DNA of 9,379 nt, taken from an uncultured Prevotella sp. (lineage in GTDB: Bacteria; Bacteroidota; Bacteroidia; Bacteroidales; Bacteroidaceae). A program made the position numbers and the translations under genes. Under the pieces are notes generated by a model that was not told where the DNA came from, ran no database searches, and saw only the letters and a program-made list of their open reading frames with translations. Below are positions 1-4,893 of this stretch, piece by piece; position 1 is the first letter of the stretch; every line of letters starts with the position of its first letter. The stretch spans positions 1 through 9,379 of the forward strand of contig CALZMK010000036.1 in NCBI GenBank assembly GCA_945788545.1. The letters are read 5' to 3'.

Positions 1-550
1 CCTTGGCAGGTTTCCACTCTGTCTTATCTACCTGTGCGTTCTTGGGGAAGTCGAGTACGACAGGACCGGGACGTCCCGTACGTGCAATATAGAAAGCACG
101 ACTCACCGCCCAGGCAATATCCTCGGGACGTCGTATCTGATAGCTCCACTTGGATATGGGTTGAGCCACACCCACGAGGTCAACCTCCTGGAAGGCGTCA
201 GTACCAAGTACGCCCACTCCCACCTGTCCTGCAATCACCACGATAGGTGTGGAGTCCATCATGGCGTCGGCAACACCCGTGAGGGTATTCGTTGCACCCG
301 GACCGCTTGTTACGATACACACTCCCACTTCGTCACTCACCCTGGCATATCCCTCGGCCGCATGTGTGGCAGCCTGTTCGTGGCGCACGAGAATATGATC
401 AAATGCCTTCTTCTCGCCACGTGTATAGTCGTACAGGGCATCGAATACTGGCATTATCGAACCGCCAGGATATCCGAATATTGTCTTTACGCCCTCTTCC
501 TTGAGGGCCAACATAAGAGCTTCCGCTCCGGTTATTATCTCTTTTGACAT
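1..550 (-). CDS. ilvB: Acetolactate synthase large subunit, N-terminal part (cut by window edge)
   Basis: Thiamine-diphosphate enzyme that condenses two pyruvates to acetolactate, or pyruvate with 2-oxobutyrate to acetohydroxybutyrate: the first common step of valine, leucine and isoleucine synthesis, in the cytoplasm. About 183 N-terminal residues are visible, roughly a third of the usual 550-600. They cover the pyrimidine-binding domain: GYPGGSIMPVFDAL at 27-39, RHEQAATHAAEGYAR at 56-70 with the ThDP-activating glutamate E58, TSGPGATN at 81-88, and GRPGPVVLDFPK at 159-170. The ATG at 548-550 (minus strand) gives the normal family N-terminus. It lies 48 bp downstream of ilvD on the same strand, with no recognisable promoter between, so the two are probably cotranscribed. 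Whether the regulatory small subunit gene follows cannot be seen. Catabolic acetolactate synthase is an alternative, but the ilvD neighbour argues for the biosynthetic enzyme. Confidence 0.95.
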   Translation of the reverse strand, partial: MSKEIITGAEALMLALKEEGVKTIFGYPGGSIMPVFDALYDYTRGEKKAFDHILVRHEQAATHAAEGYARVSDEVGVCIVTSGPGATNTLTGVADAMMDSTPIVVIAGQVGVGVLGTDAFQEVDLVGVAQPISKWSYQIRRPEDIAWAVSRAFYIARTGRPGPVVLDFPKNAQVDKTEWKPAK

Positions 551-598
551 CAAGTCTTTAATCCTTTAATTTTTAAATTATTTAATCTCGCGAAGCGA
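551..598 (-). other. ilvD-ilvB spacer with small GC hairpin and A/T-rich inverted repeat
   Basis: Read on the minus strand, the base next to the ilvD stop codon begins a perfect four-base-pair stem (TCGC/GCGA, 588-598) with a three-base loop. A strongly A/T-rich run follows, containing arms TAATTT (567-572) and AAATTA (575-580). No promoter motif is visible. The short stem could mark an intra-operon processing point or cause partial termination, but it is too small to call a terminator. It is recorded as the only structure in this gap. Confidence 0.3.
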
Positions 599-2404
599 CT
601 AATCCTCAATAATTCTCACTCCACCCTTGTCAGCACTTGCCACGCTCTGGGCGTATGCCTTCAAGGCCTTGCTCACCTGGCGGTTGCGCTTCAGTGGTTG
701 CTGCGGACGGGCTGCCAACTCCTCGTCGGAGAGGCGCACGTTGATAGAGCGGTTGGGGATATCTATTTCAATGATGTCGCCGTCCATAATCTTTCCAATG
801 TTACCTCCAGATGCAGCCTCGGGAGAGATATGTCCGATACTCAGTCCACTCGTACCGCCCGAGAATCGTCCGTCGGTGATGAGGGCACACTCCTTGCCGA
901 GGTGCATACTCTTTATATAAGAGGTGGGATAAAGCATCTCCTGCATACCGGGACCTCCCTTAGGACCTTCATGTGTGATTACCACACAGTCGCCAGCCTT
1001 GATCTTGCCTCCGAGGATACCCTCGCAAGCGTCCTCCTGAGAGTCGAACACCTTGGCAGGACCAGAGAACTTCCACAGACTCTCATCCACACCGGCAGTC
1101 TTAACCACACATCCGTCCTGGGCGATATTACCGAAGAGCACAGCCAATCCACCATCCTTGGTGTAAGCGTGCTCCAAGTCGCGAATGCAACCGTTGGCAC
1201 GGTCTTTGTCTAGTTCTCCCCACTGTGCGTTCTGACTACCCATCTTGGTAGAGAACTTGCGTCCGGGAGCGGTTTGATAGATACGGTTTGCCTCGGCGTC
1301 TATCTCAGCTTTGGTGATGTCATATTTCTCCATCTGCTCGCCGAGGGTCTTACCATCCACACGGATAGCCGATCCATCGATGAGTCCGCCCTTGTTGAGT
1401 TCGTTGAGGATACCAAGGATACCACCTGCACGTCCGCACTCCTGTACACTGTATTTCTGTGTGTTGGGCGCCAACTTACAGAGGCAAGGCACCTTGCGGC
1501 TCAGTTCGTCGATGTCGCTCATCTTGAAGTCGGCACCTGCTTCCTGTGCCACAGCCAAGAGATGCAATACAGTGTTCGTACTTCCACCCATGGCAATATC
1601 GAGAGTCATGGCGTTGAGGAAAGCCTTGCGTGTGGCAATGCTCTTGGGCAGAACACTTTCGTCGCCGTCCTCGTAATAAGCCATTGCATTCTTAACAATC
1701 TGACGTGCAGCGTCGCGGAAGAGTTGGATACGATTCTCGTGAGTGGCAAGGATAGTACCGTTTCCTGGCAACGACAATCCGATAGCCTCAGTGAGCGAGT
1801 TCATCGAATTGGCAGTGAACATACCCGAGCAACTTCCGCATCCAGGGCATGAACATCCCTCAATCTCTGCCATCTCCTCGTCAGTCACCGAGGTGTCGGC
1901 TCCCTTTACCATCGCCGTGATGAGGTCGGCATTCTCGCCACGCCATCTTCCTGCCTCCATCGGTCCTCCCGAACAGAACACTGTAGGGATATTGAGTCGC
2001 ATTGAAGCCATCAGCATACCGGGTGTCACCTTGTCGCAGTTGGATATGCATATCATGGCGTCGGCCTTGTGGGCATTCACCATATACTCCACCGAGTCGG
2101 CAATGATGTCGCGCGAGGGTAGCGAATAGAGCATACCGTCGTGTCCCATGGCAATACCGTCGTCGATGGCGATGGTGTTGAATTCAGCTGCATAGCAGCC
2201 CATGGCTTCAATTTCTTGTTTTACTATCTGGCCTATCTCGTGGAGATGGGTATGACCAGGCACAAACTGCGTGAATGAGTTGACGACGGCAATAATTGGC
2301 TTGCCGAACTGTTCACGCTTCATACCAGTGGCAACCCAGAGAGCCCTTGCTCCTGCCATCCTTCTACCTTCAGTGCACACGGCACTTCTTAACTGATGTT
2401 TCAT
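599..2404 (-). CDS. ilvD: Dihydroxy-acid dehydratase
   Basis: Dehydrates 2,3-dihydroxy-3-methylbutanoate and 2,3-dihydroxy-3-methylpentanoate to the 2-keto acids that are transaminated to valine and isoleucine. It is an iron-sulfur, Mg-dependent cytoplasmic enzyme. The 601 residues are close to the 616 of the E. coli protein. Visible landmarks, with roles taken from the family: D81 and D124 as Mg ligands; C123 and C192 as cluster cysteines; K125 in the CDK motif as the carboxylated lysine; signature 1 around CDKVTPGM (123-130); [18 protein letters not shown] (186-203); E489 near the substrate site; and signature 2 [14 protein letters not shown] (507-520) with S515 as general base. The segment [10 protein letters not shown] (42-51) is the E. 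coli-like type, which lacks the extra N-terminal cysteine of the oxygen-stable plant/mycobacterial type. The start MKHQLRSAV is the standard family start. A promoter lies just upstream and ilvB follows on the same strand. Confidence 0.97.
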   Translation of the reverse strand: MKHQLRSAVCTEGRRMAGARALWVATGMKREQFGKPIIAVVNSFTQFVPGHTHLHEIGQIVKQEIEAMGCYAAEFNTIAIDDGIAMGHDGMLYSLPSRDIIADSVEYMVNAHKADAMICISNCDKVTPGMLMASMRLNIPTVFCSGGPMEAGRWRGENADLITAMVKGADTSVTDEEMAEIEGCSCPGCGSCSGMFTANSMNSLTEAIGLSLPGNGTILATHENRIQLFRDAARQIVKNAMAYYEDGDESVLPKSIATRKAFLNAMTLDIAMGGSTNTVLHLLAVAQEAGADFKMSDIDELSRKVPCLCKLAPNTQKYSVQECGRAGGILGILNELNKGGLIDGSAIRVDGKTLGEQMEKYDITKAEIDAEANRIYQTAPGRKFSTKMGSQNAQWGELDKDRANGCIRDLEHAYTKDGGLAVLFGNIAQDGCVVKTAGVDESLWKFSGPAKVFDSQEDACEGILGGKIKAGDCVVITHEGPKGGPGMQEMLYPTSYIKSMHLGKECALITDGRFSGGTSGLSIGHISPEAASGGNIGKIMDGDIIEIDIPNRSINVRLSDEELAARPQQPLKRNRQVSKALKAYAQSVASADKGGVRIIED

Positions 2405-2438
2405 ATCTTATAATACTGTAAAAATTCAAATTTGGCTG

Positions 2439-2470
2439 CAAAGTTACGTCATTTTCTGATAATGACCAAC
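2439..2470 (-). promoter_or_regulatory. Probable ilvD promoter (Bacteroidota sigma-ABfr type)
   Basis: On the minus strand TAACTTTG (plus-strand 2439-2446) fits the TAnnTTTG -7 consensus exactly. GTTG at plus-strand 2467-2470 lies 20 bases upstream of it, a partial match to the -33 TTTG. The expected transcript start is about seven bases past the -7, near 2432, leaving a leader of under 30 nt. That is too short for a peptide attenuator or riboswitch, so regulation would have to act at the promoter. Confidence 0.6.
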
Positions 2471-2518
2471 AAAATTGGCATATTTTTTTAATAATTATCG
2501 CAAAAATACACACAAAAC

Positions 2519-2550
2519 TTTGTATATGTGCAAAAATAGTTGTAACTTTG
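2519..2550 (+). promoter_or_regulatory. Probable pyk promoter (Bacteroidota sigma-ABfr type)
   Basis: TTTG at 2519-2522 and TAACTTTG at 2543-2550 are separated by 20 bases. This is a full match to the phylum's TTTG N19-21 TAnnTTTG promoter and the best one in the window. The -7 element is bracketed by GTTG (2539-2542) and CAAC (2551-2554), a short inverted repeat. The start site should fall near 2557, giving an A/T-rich leader of about 50 nt without a Shine-Dalgarno site. Confidence 0.75.
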
Positions 2551-2609
2551 CAACCGATTTTTTAAATATGAATATATATTATTTCCCAACAACATAGACA
2601 AAATAAATA

Positions 2610-4046
2610 ATGAGACAGACAAAGATTGTAGCCTCCGTAAGTGACCGTCGTTGCAGTGTGGAATTCATACGTGATTTATTCTATGCTGGCGTTAATGTCA
2701 TACGTATGAATACGGCACATGCTTCAGCCGACGGTATCAGGGAGATTATCAGGAACACAAGAAAGGTGTCACACCACATCGGTATCCTCATCGACACCAA
2801 AGGACCGGAAATCCGCACTACATCGTGCGACAAACCAATTAAATACAAAATTGGAGATGTAGTAAAGATATTCGGACGTCCCGACGTTGACAGTGAACAC
2901 GACATCGTGAATGTATCATATGTCAATTTCGCGCAGGATGTGCAAGTGGGCAACCACATACTGTTTGACGATGGTGCACTCGACATGGAGGTCATCGGCA
3001 TTAATGGTCCTGCCGTGATAGCCCAAGTGAAAAACGACGGCGAACTCGGTTCGCGCAAGAGTGTCAACGTGCCAGGCGTGCATATAGACCTGCCCGCACT
3101 CACCGGCAAGGACATCACCAACATCAATCTTGCCATCGACGAGGACATCGACTTTATAGCCCACTCATTTGTGCGCAATGCATCTGACGTGAAGGCTGTG
3201 CAGAAGATTCTCGACGAGAGAGGAAGTGACATCAAGATTATATCGAAGATTGAAAACCAGGAGGGTGTCGATAATATTGACGAGATTATTGAGGCGTCAT
3301 ATGGTATCATGATAGCCCGTGGCGACCTTGGCATCGAGGTGCCAATTGAGCGCATCCCGGGAATACAACGTAGCATTATCCGCAAGTGTGTAAGGGCAAA
3401 GAAACCGGTTATTGTAGCCACTCAGATGCTCCACACGATGATACACAACCCACGCCCCACCCGCGCCGAGGTTACAGATATCGCCAATGCCATTTATTAT
3501 CGCACCGACGCCTTGATGCTCAGTGGAGAAACCGCATCGGGAGACTACCCCATCGAGGCAGTGCGCACTATGTCGCAAATAGCCGAACAGGCTGAGAAGG
3601 ACAAGGTGAGGGAAAACGACATTGTGATACCCATGTCGGCCAACTGCTCAGTGCGTGAGTTTCTCGCCCACAGTGCCATCGAATCTACTCAGACAATGAG
3701 TGTGAAAGGAATTATCACCGACAGCTCCACTGGTCAGACTGCCCGCAACTTGGCAGCATTCCGCGGACCAACGCCTGTGCTCGCCATCTGCTACAAGGAG
3801 AAACTACAGCGTTGGCTTAATCTCAGCTATGGTGTGATTCCAGTATTTCAGAAGGAGCAAATCTCTTCGCAGCAACTCTTCCTCGCTGCAGTGAGAATGT
3901 TGCGACAGAAGGAATATATCGACCTCGACGACCAGATAGCATATCTCAGCGGTTCGTTCGGCAGTGGCGGTGGCACTACCTTCCTCGAGATTAACAGGGT
4001 GCGCGAGGTGTTTGAACGCTCTTACAGGTTCCATTTGCCGGAATGA
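2610..4046 (+). CDS. pyk: Pyruvate kinase, divergent Bacteroidota-type
   Basis: Transfers the phosphate of phosphoenolpyruvate to ADP, giving pyruvate and ATP at the end of glycolysis, in the cytoplasm. The 478 residues match the bacterial size. Visible: N-terminal barrel strand TKIVASV (4-10); B domain about 70-165; active-site signature ISKIENQEGV (211-220) with catalytic K213 and metal ligand E215; ARGDLG (236-241) with ligand D239; ATQML (270-274) with T271; PRPTRAEVTDIANAI (281-295) and LSGETASGDYP (304-314); then the C-terminal allosteric-type domain with STGQTARNLAAF (373-384). Two segments differ from the textbook enzyme: the TIGPAS loop is SVSDRRC (9-15), and NFSHG is NTAHA (34-38), so the usual K+-ligand serine is A36. 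D62, T63 and E67 of DTKGPE are kept, and I recall similar forms in Bacteroides, so this is probably a lineage variant. The stop codon lies inside a heptad repeat. It is transcribed divergently from ilvD. Confidence 0.95.
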   Translation: MRQTKIVASVSDRRCSVEFIRDLFYAGVNVIRMNTAHASADGIREIIRNTRKVSHHIGILIDTKGPEIRTTSCDKPIKYKIGDVVKIFGRPDVDSEHDIVNVSYVNFAQDVQVGNHILFDDGALDMEVIGINGPAVIAQVKNDGELGSRKSVNVPGVHIDLPALTGKDITNINLAIDEDIDFIAHSFVRNASDVKAVQKILDERGSDIKIISKIENQEGVDNIDEIIEASYGIMIARGDLGIEVPIERIPGIQRSIIRKCVRAKKPVIVATQMLHTMIHNPRPTRAEVTDIANAIYYRTDALMLSGETASGDYPIEAVRTMSQIAEQAEKDKVRENDIVIPMSANCSVREFLAHSAIESTQTMSVKGIITDSSTGQTARNLAAFRGPTPVLAICYKEKLQRWLNLSYGVIPVFQKEQISSQQLFLAAVRMLRQKEYIDLDDQIAYLSGSFGSGGGTTFLEINRVREVFERSYRFHLPE

Positions 4047-4066
4047 GGAATTAGGAATTAGGAATT
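4040..4066 (+). repeat. Heptanucleotide tandem repeat GGAATTA overlapping the pyk stop codon
   Basis: Units at 4040-4046 (GGAATGA), 4047-4053 (GGAATTA), 4054-4060 (GGAATTA) and 4061-4066 (GGAATT, partial) repeat with a period of seven. The first, degenerate unit contains the pyk stop TGA (4044-4046). A second in-frame stop (TAG, 4059-4061) lies inside the array. A related array on the opposite strand sits at 7638-7665. Tracts of this kind are, as I recall, frequent in Bacteroidales intergenic DNA; their role is unknown to me. Confidence 0.75.
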
Positions 4067-4070
4067 GCTG

Positions 4071-4107
4071 CGCGTTATTATCCACGATAACATCCGCGTT
4101 ATCATCC
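4071..4107 (+). repeat. Direct repeat CGCGTTATYATCC with interleaved inverted repeat
   Basis: CGCGTTATTATCC (4071-4083) recurs as CGCGTTATCATCC (4095-4107) with one mismatch. GATAAC (4086-4091) between the copies is complementary to GTTATC in copy two (4098-4103, six-base loop). ATAAC (4087-4091) can instead pair with GTTAT of copy one (4074-4078). The two hairpins are therefore mutually exclusive. The paired copies could be a protein-binding site or RNA structure in the pyk 3' UTR; nothing in the window tells which. Confidence 0.5.
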
Positions 4108-4135
4108 GATGGTTACAATACATAATAATTACAAA

Positions 4136-4167
4136 AGCGTTGTTAGTGTTATCACATAAACAATGCT
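4136..4167 (+). terminator. Stem-loop in the pyk 3' region, possible terminator
   Basis: AGCGTTGTT (4136-4144) pairs with AACAATGCT (4159-4167) over nine base pairs including one G-U. An inner GTG/CAC stem (4146-4148, 4153-4155) closes a four-base TTAT loop. It lies about 90 bases after the pyk stop and is the firmest hairpin in the spacer. No uridine run follows directly, so it is not a classical intrinsic terminator. It could instead be a 3'-end stabiliser or part of a small RNA. Confidence 0.4.
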
Positions 4168-4171
4168 GTAT

Positions 4172-4208
4172 CCCTCACCCTCTTTATATATATAATAAGG
4201 TGTAAGGG
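4172..4208 (+). terminator. Imperfect hairpin with TATA-rich core, possible terminator
   Basis: CCCT and CACC (4172-4179) can pair with GGTG (4199-4202) and AGGG (4205-4208) across a two-base bulge. The interior is A/T-rich and partly self-complementary. It follows the 4136-4167 hairpin by four bases. It has no uridine tail, so any termination role is weakly supported; the G/C-bearing base of the stem is the reason to record it. Confidence 0.25.
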
Positions 4209-4240
4209 CAATGAAATAGAATAAAAAACGTGAAAATAAC

Positions 4241-4259
4241 ACTTTTTTCTAAAAAAAGT
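4241..4259. repeat. A/T palindrome upstream of the HU promoter
   Basis: ACTTTTTT (4241-4248) and AAAAAAGT (4252-4259) are perfect inverted copies around CTA. The site ends about ten bases before the expected -33 region of the HU promoter. It could be an upstream promoter element, a curved-DNA site for a nucleoid protein such as HU itself, or a weak bidirectional terminator. The sequence does not decide between these. Confidence 0.4.
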
Positions 4260-4268
4260 CTAATAAAA

Positions 4269-4300
4269 TTTCCGTTTACCGTTGAAAATCAGTATATTTG
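4269..4300 (+). promoter_or_regulatory. Probable promoter of the HU transcript
   Basis: TATATTTG (4293-4300) fits TAnnTTTG exactly. TTTC at 4269-4272, 20 bases upstream, is a three-of-four match to the -33 TTTG. The predicted start near 4307 gives a leader of about 74 nt. The strong -7 with a weak -33 could leave room for an activator or the upstream A/T palindrome to contribute. Confidence 0.6.
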
Positions 4301-4313
4301 CAAGCCGATTATG

Positions 4314-4345
4314 AACGACTGAGTAAAAACACTCAACAAATCGTT
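4314..4345 (+). promoter_or_regulatory. Two-part hairpin at the 5' end of the HU leader
   Basis: AACGA (4314-4318) pairs with TCGTT (4341-4345), and inside it TGAGT (4320-4324) pairs with ACTCA (4331-4335) around a six-base loop. The internal loop is asymmetric (C opposite ACAAA). It starts only a few bases after the predicted transcript start, a position typical of 5' stabilising stems. A 35-base A/U-rich unstructured stretch separates it from the HU start codon, consistent with initiation without a Shine-Dalgarno site. Confidence 0.45.
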
Positions 4346-4380
4346 ACATTTTAGGTATATAAAATAATAAGAATAAAGAT

Positions 4381-4656
4381 ATGACAAAGGCAGAACTTAT
4401 TGAAAAAATCTCTGAAAAGACTGGTGTTGGCAAGATAGAGGTCAGCGCCTGTGTTGAGGCATTTATGGAAGAAGTGATTAACAGTTTGACAGTCGAGAAG
4501 GAAGACGTCTTCCTCCGCGGCTTTGGTAGTTTCATTGTCAAGAGACGTGCGGCCAAGACTGCGCGCAACATCTCGAAGAACACCACAATGATCATCGAGG
4601 CACATGACTTCCCTGCATTCAAGCCAGCAAAGTCTTTCATTGAAAAAATGAAATAA
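4381..4656 (+). CDS. HU-family nucleoid DNA-binding protein
   Basis: Small dimeric DNA-binding protein that bends and compacts the chromosome. The 91 residues match the HU/IHF family (about 90). Helical dimerisation part 1-40; family signature around FLRGFGSFIVKRRAAKTARN (44-63); beta-arm about 52-76; then FPAFKPAKSF (77-86), the conserved return strand and C-terminal helix. The arm tip reads ARNIS (61-65) where HU and IHF usually have RNP, so the DNA-intercalating proline is isoleucine (I64). I recall this in other Bacteroidota HU proteins, so it is probably a lineage feature. It has its own promoter and structured leader. The next gene is a tiny basic ORF 35 bases downstream, most likely on the same transcript. 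HU versus IHF subunit cannot be settled by eye; no specific symbol is assigned. Confidence 0.93.
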   Translation: MTKAELIEKISEKTGVGKIEVSACVEAFMEEVINSLTVEKEDVFLRGFGSFIVKRRAAKTARNISKNTTMIIEAHDFPAFKPAKSFIEKMK

Positions 4657-4691
4657 TCAACATTTAGTAATAATTTTAAAAATCTTAAACA

Positions 4692-4781
4692 ATGCCAAAC
4701 GGTAAGAAGAAGAAGGGCCACAAGATGGCTACGCACAAGCGTAAGAAAAGATTAAGAAAGAACAGACACAAGAGCAAGTAA
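4692..4781 (+). CDS. Tiny basic protein resembling the mS38/COX24 (AURKAIP1) ribosomal-protein C-terminus
   Basis: A 29-residue ORF, ATG to TAA, that would be missed by length-filtered gene callers. Fifteen residues are lysine or arginine and three are histidine; none is acidic. The core HKMATHKRKKRLRKNRHK (10-27) resembles the C-terminal motif of mitochondrial ribosomal protein mS38 (AURKAIP1/COX24). It also resembles the similarly small actinobacterial small-subunit protein bS22. I recall near-identical short ORFs (MPNGKK start) in many Bacteroidota, annotated as an AURKAIP1/COX24-domain protein. The likely role, by inference, is binding rRNA in the small ribosomal subunit. It lies 35 bases after HU and 27 bases before a strong hairpin, so it is probably the last gene of the HU transcript. 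High lysine content alone could mimic the motif, hence moderate certainty on function. Confidence 0.8.
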   Translation: MPNGKKKKGHKMATHKRKKRLRKNRHKSK

Positions 4782-4808
4782 TGCTCGCTGCTGTTCGCAG
4801 AAAGAAAT

Positions 4809-4856
4809 GAAGGGAGTGTGCCTCAAGATCCTCCAGGGATTTTGGCACACCCTTTC
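4809..4856 (+). terminator. Long stem-loop between the HU/mS38-like transcript and the RNase gene
   Basis: Three stacked helices form a stem of about 20 base pairs: GAAGGG/CCTTTC (4809-4814, 4851-4856, one G-U); GTGTGCC/GGCACAC (4816-4822, 4844-4850, perfect); and AAGATCC/GGATTTT (4825-4831, 4837-4843, one G-U) around a TCCAG loop. The only irregularities are a bulged A and a TC bulge. TGTTTG follows, a poor uridine tail. It is the strongest hairpin in the window and probably ends the upstream transcript at least partly. CAGAAAG (4798-4804) can pair with CTTTCTG (4852-4858) instead of the outer helix, and part of it also fits a small CTGC/GCAG stem (4788-4800). Since no clear promoter separates it from the RNase start 37 bases on, read-through or RNase processing here may set RNase expression. 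Confidence 0.65.
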
Positions 4857-4893
4857 TGTTTGAAAAGTACCCCTATTATCTATTGTTAAAGGA

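Larger units (their letters stand above)
4047..4380. other. Gene-free spacer between pyk and the HU gene
   Basis: No open reading frame with plausible start and composition lies in these 334 bases on either strand. In order it holds the end of the heptad repeat, a 13-base direct repeat, a 9+3 bp hairpin, a weaker hairpin with an A/T core, an A/T palindrome, the HU promoter and a structured HU leader. Each is listed separately. Nothing resembles a tRNA or a riboswitch known to me. Confidence 0.7.

Noticed and set aside
34..547. Plus-strand open frames across the first 550 bases
   Set aside because: The minus strand encodes an unmistakable acetolactate synthase N-terminus there, so these are antisense shadows.
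698..1852. Long open frames on the plus strand opposite ilvD (171 and 192 residues)
   Set aside because: They lie entirely antisense to a complete, well-matched ilvD, show no recognisable domain, and are explained by codon bias of the real gene.
2405..2440. Possible leader-peptide attenuator upstream of ilvD
   Set aside because: The predicted leader is under 30 nt, with no room for a peptide rich in Ile/Val/Leu codons or for alternative hairpins.
2681..3421. 246-residue minus-strand open frame opposite pyk
   Set aside because: Shadow of the pyk coding frame: rich in Ser/Ile/Met/Thr with no domain pattern, and no promoter on that strand.
4071..4107. CRISPR-like direct repeats
   Set aside because: Only two 13-base copies with an 11-base gap: too short and too few for a CRISPR array, and no cas gene is near.
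4863..4893. Promoter for rng (TTTG at 4859-4862 with TATTGTTA at 4881-4888)
   Set aside because: The -7 candidate mismatches TAnnTTTG at two core positions and overlaps the start codon region, so it is not called.
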